Numbered from the stretch's first letter, positions 25,038 through 33,717 are shown. The stretch: DNA of 64,000 bases from an uncultured Methanobrevibacter sp. (GCF_946184425.1 NZ_CAMHFP010000002.1:35354-99353), one strand, 5' to 3'. Notes: generated by a model not told the origin, from the sequence alone. Made by a program: numbers and translations.

Positions 25038-25391
25038 ATGAAACGTGATGTAGGGTCTAAATTTAACAAAGATGAAGCAGATAAAATATTTGATGCATTA
25101 GATAAACTTGATTCAAAAAGTACAAAAAAGGATAAAAATATTGAAAATCAAATTAAAGAAGTTTCACAGATTTTAAAAGATGCTAAATCCTGTGATGATG
25201 CAAAGGCATGTGAACTTTATCAAAAAGTTTTGGTGCTTATGCCTGAAAATTCCGATGCATATATGGGGCTTGCTGATATTTATCATAAGCAAAACCGTGC
25301 CGAAAAGGAAAAAGACATCATAAAAAAAGCTATTCATAATACTGATGGAAGCAATAAGGAAAAATTTATGAAGAGATTAAAAAATCTTTAA
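25038..25391 (+). CDS. Tetratricopeptide-repeat-like protein
   Basis: 117 residues. A basic N-terminal helix is followed by repeats such as CDDAKACELYQKVLVLMPEN and SDAYMGLADIYHKQNRAEKE, which match the TPR consensus at alternate positions. Cytosolic, likely a protein-interaction adaptor. Ends with a 4-nt overlap with the convergent GNAT gene. Confidence 0.65.
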   Translation: MKRDVGSKFNKDEADKIFDALDKLDSKSTKKDKNIENQIKEVSQILKDAKSCDDAKACELYQKVLVLMPENSDAYMGLADIYHKQNRAEKEKDIIKKAIHNTDGSNKEKFMKRLKNL

Positions 25392-25864
25392 TCTTCATCT
25401 GCAAGTTTTTTCAGATTTATGCCTGTTAGATGAAACACATTCCAGTCTTTTTGTTGGGCTCCAATGGATTTATAAAAGTCAATGCTTGGTTTGTTCCAGC
25501 TAATACATGTCCATTCAAATCTTCCATAATCCCGCTCAACTGCAATTTTTGCCAATTTTTTAAGCAATGATTTGCCGTAACCTTTTCCCCGATATTCCGG
25601 ATCGATGAATAGGTCTTCGAGATGCATATTGACATTAGAGATATATGTTGAAAAGCTCAAGAAAAACAGTGCGAACCCAATCACTTTTTCATCTTCCAGT
25701 GCAAATATTACTTCAGCTTGTTTTCTATCAAAAACCCATTTTTCTATTGCTTTTTCTGTAGCAACCACTTCATCAAGTCTATTTTCATATTCTGCCAATT
25801 TTTTGATATATGTTAGGATTAAACTGACATCTTCCCTATTGGCATTTCTAAATGTTAGTGTCAT
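25388..25864 (-). CDS. GNAT acetyltransferase, SSAT-like
   Basis: 158 residues from ATG 25864 (the track start is further upstream and lacks a start signal). MTLTFRNANREDVSLIL, the strand VIGFALFF and the acetyl-CoA loop YRGKGYGKSLLKK (R-x-x-G-x-G/K-G) are characteristic. FEWTCISWNKPSIDFYKSIGA matches the spermidine/spermine acetyltransferase group. Acts on a primary amine; polyamine or small-amine substrate is likely but unproven. Confidence 0.85.
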   Translation of the reverse strand: MTLTFRNANREDVSLILTYIKKLAEYENRLDEVVATEKAIEKWVFDRKQAEVIFALEDEKVIGFALFFLSFSTYISNVNMHLEDLFIDPEYRGKGYGKSLLKKLAKIAVERDYGRFEWTCISWNKPSIDFYKSIGAQQKDWNVFHLTGINLKKLADED

Positions 25865-25908
25865 ATCAATCAAACTTTATTTTTATTAGTTTTTATAGAT
25901 ATAATAGT

Positions 25909-26379
25909 ATGTTTCGAAAAATGAGAAGGCACAAACAGGAGTTATCAAAAGAAGAATGCATTGAAATATTGACAAATGAACCTCGCGGTGTTTTAGCTCT
26001 GTTAGGAGATAATGATTATCCCTACGCACTTCCAATGAGTCATGTTTATGTTGATGGAAAAATATACTTTCATGGAGCAATGGAAGGACATAAGAATGAT
26101 GCTGTTGAAAAATATGACAAGGTTTCATATTGTGTGATGGATAAAGGTGTCAAAAAAGAGGACAGCTGGTGGTACACATTTAAAAGTGTCATAGTATTTG
26201 GAAAAATCAAAACTTTGTCGGATAAACAGGATAAAATCGATAAATTAACTTATTTGGGTGATAAATTTTTTCCAACTCATGAAGAGACAGTAAGTGAAAT
26301 AGATAAACTTTTGGACAGGACTGAAGTGTTTGAAATAACAATTGAGCACATGAGCGGAAAAATTGTTCATGAAAAGTAA
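25909..26379 (+). CDS. NimA-like FMN-binding split-barrel protein
   Basis: 156 residues from ATG 25909; the frame opens upstream without start signals. Opens with MFRKMRRHKQELSKEECIEI and GVLALLGDNDYPYALPMSHV, which is the NimA/pyridoxamine-phosphate-oxidase-related signature, followed by YFHGAMEGHKNDAVEK. NimA reduces 5-nitroimidazoles to amines in bacteria; many gut methanogens carry similar flavoproteins of unproven function. The Asn/His in the GHKND segment is the expected flavin/substrate site. Expressed alone. Confidence 0.82.
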   Translation: MFRKMRRHKQELSKEECIEILTNEPRGVLALLGDNDYPYALPMSHVYVDGKIYFHGAMEGHKNDAVEKYDKVSYCVMDKGVKKEDSWWYTFKSVIVFGKIKTLSDKQDKIDKLTYLGDKFFPTHEETVSEIDKLLDRTEVFEITIEHMSGKIVHEK

Positions 26380-26491
26380 TGAGGATATTATTTTTTTTAA
26401 GTTTTGCAGTCATCATTTTTTAAGCTAAGGAACCAAAAATGTAATTGTAATTGATTGAGATTAAATAGAAATAGTTTTTTTATTAATATGT

Positions 26492-26580
26492 GAAATTAAA
26501 TATGAAAATCATATTTAATTTCCGTGAGAGTAGTCATATGTCAAATTAAATTAGAAAAGAATATTAATGCTAATTTAATT
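26492..26580 (+). repeat. Two tandem hairpins, each followed by a GAG(A)GTAGT box
   Basis: Hairpin 1 has a perfect 14-bp stem GAAATTAAATATGA with TCATATTTAATTTC and a 3-nt loop (26492-26522). Hairpin 2 has an 11-bp perfect stem (26544-26554 with 26570-26580) and a 15-nt loop. Downstream of each is a similar tag: GAGAGTAGT at 26526-26534 and GGAGTAGT at 26586-26593. The two units are about 55-60 bp apart and share the flanks TATGTxAAATTAAAT. A partial third unit, AGTAATATAAATTAAG, follows. Either duplicated regulatory elements or RNA structures. Confidence 0.45.
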
Positions 26581-26606
26581 CAATCGGAGTAGTAATATAA
26601 ATTAAG

Positions 26607-26622
26607 TTTAGGTAAACCTAAA
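26607..26622 (+). promoter_or_regulatory. DtxR-type operator-like palindrome 1
   Basis: TTTAGGTAAACCTAAA has perfect 6-bp arms with a 4-bp spacer. It lies about 110 bp upstream of ung and right after the third partial hairpin unit. Form matches metal-dependent repressor boxes (TTAGG-N4-CCTAA). Confidence 0.5.
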
Positions 26623-26664
26623 TTTTATCACTAATTATAAATAGTAAGAAATAGTATATAAATT

Positions 26665-26680
26665 TTTTGGTATGCCTAAA
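26665..26680 (+). promoter_or_regulatory. DtxR-type operator-like palindrome 2
   Basis: TTTTGGTATGCCTAAA directly follows the TATA-like TATATAAA (26655-26662). Its position between TATA box and predicted start would block transcription of ung when bound. The right arm is identical to the perfect site at 52848-52863. Confidence 0.5.
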
Positions 26681-26718
26681 AGTAAATATAATATATTTTA
26701 ATTGCTAAATCTATTTTT

Positions 26719-27378
26719 ATGATTGGAAACGATTGGGATTTGGCACTTAATGAAGAATTCGAAAAGGAGTATTTTTTAAAAATCATGGATTTTGTAGATA
26801 AGGAATATGAAACAAAGACAATTTATCCTCCTTATGAGGATATATTCAATGCATTCAAGTTCACTCCATTTAATAATGTTAAAGTTGTCATTTTAGGCCA
26901 GGACCCTTATCATGAAAAGGGTCAGGCTCATGGTCTTGCATTTTCAACACCTATAGGAAGAGCAATACCAAGATCTCTAAAAAATATATTCAAGGAGATT
27001 CATGAAGAATATGGTTATCCAATTCCAGAATCAGGATGTTTGGAATCCTGGGCAAAACAGGGAGTTTTTCTTCTGAATACTGTCTTGACAGTCGAGGACG
27101 GTAATGCCAACTCACACAGCAAATGCGGTTGGCAAACATTTACTGATAATGTGATAAAATTATTAAATGGCCATGAAAAGCCAATAGTGTTTTTGCTTTG
27201 GGGAAAACAAGCCGAAAAGAAAAAGGAACTGATAAAAAATCCTCATCATTTGGTTTTAATCACGTCTCACCCTTCACCTTTTTCTGCAAGACGAGGATTT
27301 TTTGGATCAAATCATTTTAAAATGGCAAATGAATTTCTAAAAGAGAATGGACTGGAAGAAATAGATTGGAAATTATGA
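26719..27378 (+). CDS. ung: Uracil-DNA glycosylase, family 1
   Basis: 219 residues. VVILGQDPYHEKGQAHGLAF is the family-1 water-activating loop (catalytic Asp in GQDPYH), VFLLNTVLTVEDG and ITSHPSPFSARRGFFGS (HPSP with the leucine-loop position) are also present. It removes uracil from DNA in base excision repair. Family 1 is bacterial/eukaryotic; archaea normally use family 4 or 5, so this is probably acquired from bacteria. The gene is preceded by two metal-repressor-like sites, which is unexpected for a repair enzyme. Confidence 0.93.
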   Translation: MIGNDWDLALNEEFEKEYFLKIMDFVDKEYETKTIYPPYEDIFNAFKFTPFNNVKVVILGQDPYHEKGQAHGLAFSTPIGRAIPRSLKNIFKEIHEEYGYPIPESGCLESWAKQGVFLLNTVLTVEDGNANSHSKCGWQTFTDNVIKLLNGHEKPIVFLLWGKQAEKKKELIKNPHHLVLITSHPSPFSARRGFFGSNHFKMANEFLKENGLEEIDWKL

Positions 27379-27981
27379 TCAACTCATAACACCAAAGTTA
27401 AATCCATTGCTTCCGACAGAAACAAATGAATGTGATCCGCTTTCTCTTTGAGGACTATCAAATCTTTGTGATTCAATTGCATTTACAATTTTATATTTGC
27501 CATACTCTTCATTGAGCAGTGAATAAAACTCATTTTTATTATAATTTGATTTGTTTGCACTTTTTACAACTTCTTTAATGGTTGGTGTTATTTCGCTACC
27601 TCTCCAGGCAATGTAGTAGAATTCATCACCTGCAGAAAACCATAATTTGGAGTTGTTTGTCTCATCATGGCGGTTATAGCTCATGAAATGAACTGCATCA
27701 TGGCCTGCAACATTAACTTTTTTAACATAACTGTTGTGCTCTAGAAAGTATCCGTATAAACTCATAATTCTCGGATTCACATATCTGACTGTAAAAACAT
27801 CAATATCTTCATCAAATTCATACATGTTGAAGTCACTTGAATACGGATTTTCATATTTGGGTGGGATTTTGAATTTTTCATAGCCCACACTGGCCTTTGT
27901 CCAATTTGAACTGTCTATGGCATTAACTGCACCTATTAATATAAACAGTGTTAAAATAAGAATTATAATTTTTTTAAGCAT
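27379..27981 (-). CDS. Secreted protein, unknown function
   Basis: 200 residues. Signal peptide (LKKIIILILTLFILIGAVNA) with cleavage likely after residue 20. The mature part has mixed alpha/beta character with no Cys and a Gly/Asn-rich end (HSFVSVGSNGFNFGVMS). It resembles the small secreted proteins at 28667 and 60691 in size and in the aromatic-rich repeats, though similarity is weak. Convergent with ung, directly adjacent. Likely located at the outer surface. Confidence 0.6.
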   Translation of the reverse strand: MLKKIIILILTLFILIGAVNAIDSSNWTKASVGYEKFKIPPKYENPYSSDFNMYEFDEDIDVFTVRYVNPRIMSLYGYFLEHNSYVKKVNVAGHDAVHFMSYNRHDETNNSKLWFSAGDEFYYIAWRGSEITPTIKEVVKSANKSNYNKNEFYSLLNEEYGKYKIVNAIESQRFDSPQRESGSHSFVSVGSNGFNFGVMS

Positions 27982-28006
27982 GGTAATAGTATATGTTTAA
28001 TAATAT

Positions 28007-28573
28007 TTAAATGACTATTCTGTAGCTTGATGTCCGTTTATCCCTATCTTTTGAGTCCATATCAACCAAATCATAAACCAATGGGTTTGTAATCAGTCTT
28101 TTCCATATTTCATAGGTAACTTTAATGAAATCTTCATTAAGTTTGATATGGTCACGAATAATTGGGCATTCGTATGGAAATTCAGTTTTATCTAAGATTA
28201 AATGAAATTCTCCATTCTTTGATATGTGTGGTACCAGTGGAAATGTCCTGCATTGTATTGGTCTTATGGACCGGTCACATTTTGGAGGATTGCTGCATTT
28301 TACAAGGTAAATATTATCTTTCCAGGAATGCGGGTATCTGATTTCGGAAGAATCCATATAATATAATTCAAATTCATCGCTGTCTTCATACATCAGCTCT
28401 TCACCGGGCAAGAGATATAAAACTAGCTCTTCGTCATGTGTTTTGTCAGTATCATAAACACAGCATACTTCTCCGCATAGTTTTCCACAATCAAAATCGA
28501 CAGGTGTGACCTCATCAAGTCTATCATATATTCTTTGAATTGATTTTTTCATTTCTTTTGCTGTAATTTCCAT
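28007..28573 (-). CDS. YkgJ-family cysteine-cluster protein
   Basis: 188 residues. Cysteines in DFDCGKLCGEVCC (near 23-31), PPKCDRSIRPIQCRTFPLVP (near 98-110) and CPIIRDH (near 134) match the CxxCxxxCC zinc/iron-chelating family (PF03692). Members are suspected metal-binding proteins or Fe-S assembly helpers with no firm role. Cytosolic. Divergent from the small secreted protein at 28667. Confidence 0.85.
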   Translation of the reverse strand: MEITAKEMKKSIQRIYDRLDEVTPVDFDCGKLCGEVCCVYDTDKTHDEELVLYLLPGEELMYEDSDEFELYYMDSSEIRYPHSWKDNIYLVKCSNPPKCDRSIRPIQCRTFPLVPHISKNGEFHLILDKTEFPYECPIIRDHIKLNEDFIKVTYEIWKRLITNPLVYDLVDMDSKDRDKRTSSYRIVI

Positions 28574-28666
28574 GATTATCCAAATTAATTATATCAATCA
28601 AATGTATTATATTTTTTGAAAAATTATTTATAGTCAAATATAAAATATATCTTTAGGTGTAGTTAA

Positions 28667-29116
28667 ATGTATAAAAAAATAATTATTTTTTCAATATTGG
28701 CTATATTTTTAATGGGTTTTGTTTCCGCGCAGGATTTTTCTGACTTTAAAATTGGCGACGGATTTAAAGATGTAGGTGATGGAGTTTACGTTAAATATGA
28801 TTCCAAGGGTGAAACTGAAGAGAGCATGGCAATTCTTAACTATACTCAGCATAATGGTGAGGATTATTTCGTAAATGATACTGGATATGGTTATTCTGTC
28901 AATAAATCCAAGAATAATATTTATAATTATTATGATGGCAAACTGAAAGAACAGGGGTCTTGTGAAATTGTAAACAAGAGCGGTAAGTTGTATATTATTG
29001 AGTCTTGGGAATCTATTGATAACGCTAAAGACTTTAATAATACCTTTAACGATATTTTGGAATTCAATAAAGTGAATAACCTTAAACCTGTTGATGTTTC
29101 CAAAGTTCTCAAATGA
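28667..29116 (+). CDS. Small secreted protein, unknown
   Basis: 149 residues. Signal peptide (YKKIIIFSILAIFLMGFVSA) then a mature domain of about 128 residues with the opening FSDFKIGDGFKDVGDG. The broken gene at 60691 starts with a closely similar layout (VNDFKVDSSFKNVYSSE), so both belong to one family of small secreted methanogen proteins. GGTG upstream of ATG. Function unknown; the domain is rich in Tyr and Asn, typical of surface proteins. Confidence 0.65.
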   Translation: MYKKIIIFSILAIFLMGFVSAQDFSDFKIGDGFKDVGDGVYVKYDSKGETEESMAILNYTQHNGEDYFVNDTGYGYSVNKSKNNIYNYYDGKLKEQGSCEIVNKSGKLYIIESWESIDNAKDFNNTFNDILEFNKVNNLKPVDVSKVLK

Positions 29117-29244
29117 TTTTTATCCTTCTTTTTTTTTAATTTAAATCTATGTTAAATAAATATTCCATCTAGAAATTATTAAATAATTATTTGGCAATAT
29201 ATAATATTTGTATTTTAAAAATCCTTCCATTGGAGAGGTTTAAC

Positions 29245-30015
29245 ATGGGTGATTCAGAAATTACAAGTACAGAAATTATTGATTCATTTGACTGTGACAT
29301 CATTTCAAAAAAACTTGCAGCTATAAATAATAAAGTTAGATTTTCTATTTTGGAAATTTTAAGGAGCAATAATAAAGATCCGTTATACTCACGTGAAATA
29401 AATTCAATTCTTTTAAACAATTATAATATTTCTATTTCTGTCCAAATGTTGGGACAACACTTGAGGCAACTTGTTGAAGCTGAATTGATTGAAGAGGTTA
29501 GCGTTAAAAAAGAGGTTGTAAACAAGATTGGTAAAAGAAATGTTAATGGGTATTGCATAAGAAATAATGCTTTTGAAGATTTATTTTTGGAAATTTCTTT
29601 TTTATCAGATGAAATCCTGGCATTCTTTGATGTGCATCAAAGTAACTTTAAAAAAGACGATGATGAATATTGCAGATTAACTGTATTTAACGGACCTGAC
29701 AAAGGCAAATTCTTTAAAATTTCTAAAGATGAGACAGCATTTATCGGTCGTAAAAGCAAGTTCAAAAATGAAGACTTTGATTTTCCGGTTGTTTTATTGG
29801 ATGATGAATATTCTACTGTTTCTAATGTTTCAAAACCCCACTTAAAATTATTCAATAGGGATGATTCATGGTATATTCTAGATGAAGGAAGCTCCAATGG
29901 TACTTTTATCAAAGATACTGAAATACCAATCGGCAAACCTACACCAATAAGGAACAATTCTTTCATTAAATTGTCCCGAGGCAACGGAGGAGCAGTAATT
30001 CATTGCTTATTTTAA
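29245..30015 (+). CDS. Winged-helix plus FHA-domain protein
   Basis: 256 residues; ATG 29245 with GGAG 9 nt before it (the track start at 29191 has no site). Residues about 15-115 form an ArsR-like winged helix (KKLAAINNKVRFSILEILRS, then EINSILLNNYNISISVQMLG). Residues about 150-256 form an FHA domain: FIGRKSKF, VSKPHLKLF and EGSSNGTFIKD, the classical G-R, S-x-x-H and N-G positions for phosphothreonine binding. It combines DNA binding with phosphopeptide recognition. The kinase-Hsp70 gene starts 12 nt later, so the FHA partner is probably this kinase or its substrates. Confidence 0.88.
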   Translation: MGDSEITSTEIIDSFDCDIISKKLAAINNKVRFSILEILRSNNKDPLYSREINSILLNNYNISISVQMLGQHLRQLVEAELIEEVSVKKEVVNKIGKRNVNGYCIRNNAFEDLFLEISFLSDEILAFFDVHQSNFKKDDDEYCRLTVFNGPDKGKFFKISKDETAFIGRKSKFKNEDFDFPVVLLDDEYSTVSNVSKPHLKLFNRDDSWYILDEGSSNGTFIKDTEIPIGKPTPIRNNSFIKLSRGNGGAVIHCLF

Positions 30016-30027
30016 TTGGTGATTTTG

Positions 30028-33000
30028 TTGGATTTTGAAGAAATTAAAGACCTTGTCGGCAATTATTTCAATGGTCAGTATGAGGTAAAAAAATTTTTAG
30101 GCGAAGGATCATTTGCAAAGGTTTATCTGGTAAAGCATAATTACCTGGATGATTTTCGTGCAATGAAAATTATTAAGGAGCCTATAAGTCCGACAACAAA
30201 TATAAAATCTGTTTTTCATGAAGTGATGCTTGCAACCAAATTGAGGCATGAAAATGTAATAAGCATTTATGATGCCGGTATAATGTCAAGGGATATTGTA
30301 AATAAAAGCAAACGTGACCTTGCTTTTTTTGTATTGGAATATGTGCAGGGAGGAGACTTGGAGCAATATTTGAATTCATTTATAAATTCAAATATACTGA
30401 TGCCAATAAATCGTGCGTTAGACTTAATAAAGCAGATATTAATGGGTTTAAATACTCTTCACATGTCAAATCCTCCAATTGTTCACAGGGATTTGAAGCT
30501 GAACAATATTCTGCTTACATATGATAAATGTGGTGAAATTGTTGTAAAAATATCTGATTTTGGCTTTTCAAAGGAAGTAACCACAAGCATTTCCGATATT
30601 GATATAGGAGGTACACGGCCATATATGGCTCCGGAATGTTTTAACAAGATATTATCTCCAATGGTTGATATTTATGCGGTAGGAATCATTTTTTATCAGT
30701 TGCTGACAAATAGATTACCTTATAATGTTGATGATTTCACGACAGAAGAGATGTTGGATTTAAAACCATGGCAAAATAAATTTGAGCCTCCGAGTTTTTA
30801 TAATAAAAATGTTTCAAAGAATTTGGATGAAATTGTAATGAAGTGCCTTGAATTCAGTCCTCAAAATCGTTATCAGAATGCATCAGAAGCATTGAATGAT
30901 GTGGAAATAGCCATTAATGAATTCAAACCTTTAAAGGTTGAAAAAAATCATGTTAGTGATGATTATTTTACGGATTACATTTTAAATGACTCACTTAAAA
31001 AAGCTTTTATGCTTGCTAAAATTGAAAATAAGTTGAATGAAGCTATTGAAATTCTTGAAAGTGAAGTTTTAAGGGATTTTGATGTAAGGAAATATTATGG
31101 CCAAAGACTAAAAATGTGGAAGTCAGAATATCCTGATGTAAAATTAGTTTCCAGTGCTTTTACGGTTAATTTGAGTGGAAAAAATTATAAATTATCATGT
31201 GATTTATTAAAGGAAGCTATAGCTTATAATCCTTCAATTAAAAATAAATATTATCATTTCATTGATTTGTGGCAGATTTTCATAGATTTGTCAAATGAAG
31301 GCAATTTGGTTAAGGCAGTTCTGGAATTGGAAAGTTTAATGGACTTGAATAATCATATTCGAGATATTTATTCTCCAATTATAAATATATTGAAGACTTT
31401 TTCCGTTGAAGAGATCGTTGCACAATCTGTCCATTGGGTAAATTCGAATAACTTGGTCGATGCCTCAAATTTAATGGAATTTGCAGTTGTATATGATTCA
31501 AATATCTGTGAAGAATATGGATACAAACTGTCTTTGTGGAAGCAAAACATGAATACTGATTTTAAAGTTGGCACTCAGGTTGAAGGGGAAACTATTGATT
31601 ATGCAATTGATTTGGGAACAACAGATTCCATTCTTTCTTATTATAATGAAGGAAACCCTCAGATTATTAAAAATTATAAAACAGGAAAAGATTATACACC
31701 ATCAGCGGTTCTAATTGATGAAAATAATGATGTGTATATTGGAGAACATGCTAAAAAGGCATTATTGCTGGATAATTCCAATGCTGTATCTGAATTTAAA
31801 CATAATATGGGATTTTCAGTTCCATTTAATTTTAAAAATGCTTCACGTGAAATGCAACCTGAGGAACTGTCAGCTGAAATTCTAAAGGAATTAAGAGTAT
31901 CTGCATTCAAACAATGTGGTGTAAATATGGACCATGCAGTTATTTGCGTTCCTGCAAATTCCAATAACATAAAAACAAGAGCAATCAATGATGCCGCAAA
32001 TCTTGCCGGTTTCAGGTCACATACATTGTTATTGGAGCCGATAGCTGTAGCTTTAGCTTATGATTTATCTTCATATGGAGATGCAAATTGGATTATTTAT
32101 GATCTCGGCGGAGGCACATTTACTCTTTCCTTAATCAGGTATAAATCTGGTGAAATTGAAAAGATAGACAGTATCAGATTGGATGATTTTGGAGGAGATA
32201 CTTTGGATTGGGCTATTGTAGATGAAATTTTTGTTCCAAAAATTCTCGATGATTTGCATCTGATTGATTTTAGAAGGCATAATCAAAAATATAAGCAAAT
32301 TTTTTCAAAACTTAAATTAGCCGCCGAAAAATCTAAAAAAGAATTGGATATTACTACTTCGACAGATATATGTTTAACTAATCTTTTCAGTAATTATGAC
32401 TTTACTTATAATTTATCAAGAGATGAATTCATTCAAACGGTACAATCATTAATTAAACCTACATTTAATTTGGCACAAAATTTGTTAAATCGCAATTCAT
32501 TATCATTCGATGAAATTGAAAAAGTTGTTCTTGTAGGTGGCTCATGCATTAGTCCTGTTCTTCGCAGCATAATTGGAAAGAATTTTGATGTTCCTTTGAA
32601 ATTCAGTTTAAATCCTCTAACAGCAGTTGCCAAAGGGGCTTCAATTTATGCGGGAAGTTTGAAAAAGCCGAAAATTAGAGTATATGATGGTCCAGTATCT
32701 GTAATTATTAATTCATGTGACGGACATGTTGATGGAAGGATTTTCACACCTGATGACAAATTTTCATTTTTAGGTTATTTCATAGAGTTTTCAAATTCCA
32801 ATAATTCATCAGGTAAAGTTCCAGTTAATCTGGATGGAACTTTTGATGTAAATATTAAAAAGGGTGATTATGATATCATGGTTTATGACGGTGAGGGTAT
32901 TGTCAAAATTGATGAAAAATCACCAAAATCAATTAAAAATGATGAAATATATATTGAATTTATAGATAAATCCTTTTCAAATAATCATAGTTTGAGAGTT

Positions 33001-33561
33001 GATGAAATCATAAACTCCTATAATGGCTTAATTAAAAAAGTCGACTATCTAAAGGACTATTCATTTTATCTGAATGAAATTGATATATTGAATTATTTGG
33101 ACAGGTTAGTTGATATTGTTCAAATTGATAAAAGGGCATTGCTTCAGACTTCAATTTACACTGATTATCTTGAATCTATTGTAGAGAAAAATTTGGATTA
33201 CCTGAATTTTTCAATTATTTTGGAAAATATTGAAAATAAAGTAAAAATCATAAATGAAAATAAGCTATTTAATATAGATAATTTGGAGAAAAAATTAAAA
33301 GAGGCTGTTGAATTAAAAGATTTCAACAAACTAGATGATATTTATAATAGCTTGATGAGGAAATATATTGAAATAAATCGCAAAGATGTGATTATCTCAA
33401 GCTTTTTTAATCTAAAGTCTGAAGGCATTTATATTAATAATATGGAAGAATTCAATCATCTGTCTAAAAGGGCAACAGTTTCATTGGAAAAACAGGATTA
33501 TGACGCTTTGGCAGAAATTGTATGCAGATTATATGAAATTGATGAAAGATTTAAGGAATAG
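30028..33561 (+). CDS. Ser/Thr protein kinase fused to Hsp70-like ATPase domain
   Basis: 1177 residues; TTG 30028 is likely, because GGTGAT ends 4 nt before it. Residues about 15-280 are a complete eukaryotic-type kinase: GEGSFAKV, AMKII (Lys), HRDLKLNN near 153, DFGFSK near 177 and GGTRPYMAPE. Residues about 290-510 are a helical, repeat-like linker. Residues about 524-880 form an Hsp70 nucleotide-binding domain: IDLGTTDS, LLLEPIAVALAYDL, YDLGGGTFTLSL and VVLVGGSCISP. The canonical DnaK substrate-binding domain is missing; instead there is a small beta segment (KKGDYDIMVYDGEGIV) and a helical C-terminus. Probably cytosolic. A signalling protein that may couple phosphorylation to chaperone-like ATP cycling. 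Confidence 0.9.
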   Translation: MDFEEIKDLVGNYFNGQYEVKKFLGEGSFAKVYLVKHNYLDDFRAMKIIKEPISPTTNIKSVFHEVMLATKLRHENVISIYDAGIMSRDIVNKSKRDLAFFVLEYVQGGDLEQYLNSFINSNILMPINRALDLIKQILMGLNTLHMSNPPIVHRDLKLNNILLTYDKCGEIVVKISDFGFSKEVTTSISDIDIGGTRPYMAPECFNKILSPMVDIYAVGIIFYQLLTNRLPYNVDDFTTEEMLDLKPWQNKFEPPSFYNKNVSKNLDEIVMKCLEFSPQNRYQNASEALNDVEIAINEFKPLKVEKNHVSDDYFTDYILNDSLKKAFMLAKIENKLNEAIEILESEVLRDFDVRKYYGQRLKMWKSEYPDVKLVSSAFTVNLSGKNYKLSCDLLKEAIAYNPSIKNKYYHFIDLWQIFIDLSNEGNLVKAVLELESLMDLNNHIRDIYSPIINILKTFSVEEIVAQSVHWVNSNNLVDASNLMEFAVVYDSNICEEYGYKLSLWKQNMNTDFKVGTQVEGETIDYAIDLGTTDSILSYYNEGNPQIIKNYKTGKDYTPSAVLIDENNDVYIGEHAKKALLLDNSNAVSEFKHNMGFSVPFNFKNASREMQPEELSAEILKELRVSAFKQCGVNMDHAVICVPANSNNIKTRAINDAANLAGFRSHTLLLEPIAVALAYDLSSYGDANWIIYDLGGGTFTLSLIRYKSGEIEKIDSIRLDDFGGDTLDWAIVDEIFVPKILDDLHLIDFRRHNQKYKQIFSKLKLAAEKSKKELDITTSTDICLTNLFSNYDFTYNLSRDEFIQTVQSLIKPTFNLAQNLLNRNSLSFDEIEKVVLVGGSCISPVLRSIIGKNFDVPLKFSLNPLTAVAKGASIYAGSLKKPKIRVYDGPVSVIINSCDGHVDGRIFTPDDKFSFLGYFIEFSNSNNSSGKVPVNLDGTFDVNIKKGDYDIMVYDGEGIVKIDEKSPKSIKNDEIYIEFIDKSFSNNHSLRVDEIINSYNGLIKKVDYLKDYSFYLNEIDILNYLDRLVDIVQIDKRALLQTSIYTDYLESIVEKNLDYLNFSIILENIENKVKIINENKLFNIDNLEKKLKEAVELKDFNKLDDIYNSLMRKYIEINRKDVIISSFFNLKSEGIYINNMEEFNHLSKRATVSLEKQDYDALAEIVCRLYEIDERFKE

Positions 33562-33567
33562 ATAAAC

Positions 33568-33717
33568 ATGAAAAAGAAAGATAATTCTTCAAAGGCAACG
33601 GTTATATTAAATAAGAGTAATTCTGATGGATTTTTGGAGTATCCATATGATTTGGTTTCTATCATCAAAATATTGAATGAAAATACAGATGAATTAATCA
33701 CTCGTTCAAGTAATTGA
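33568..33717 (+). CDS. Small ORF downstream of the kinase-Hsp70 gene
   Basis: 49 residues (ATG 33568 to TGA 33715-33717), not in the ORF track. It starts 6 nt after the kinase stop. Basic N-terminus (KKKDNSSKATVILNK), hydrophobic centre (YPYDLVSIIKILNE). No family recognised. The ribosome binding site is weak (AAGGAATAG overlapping the kinase stop), so translation may be coupled. It could be a regulatory peptide of the operon; still uncertain whether it is a real gene. Confidence 0.35.
   Translation: MKKKDNSSKATVILNKSNSDGFLEYPYDLVSIIKILNENTDELITRSSN

Larger units (their letters stand above)
26380..26718. other. 339-bp non-coding region with structured repeats and operator-like sites
   Basis: No open frame longer than a few codons with a start signal. 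It contains two tandem hairpins (26492-26580), two TTTAGG-N4-CCTAAA-type palindromes (26607 and 26665), and a TATA-like TATATAAA at 26655. Details are given in the separate entries. The length and order suggest a complex regulatory region ahead of ung, or a small structured RNA. Confidence 0.5.

Noticed and set aside
26492-26593. Degenerate CRISPR repeat or small insertion sequence
   Set aside because: Only two units with different loop lengths, no spacers of uniform size, no transposase remnant and no terminal duplication seen.
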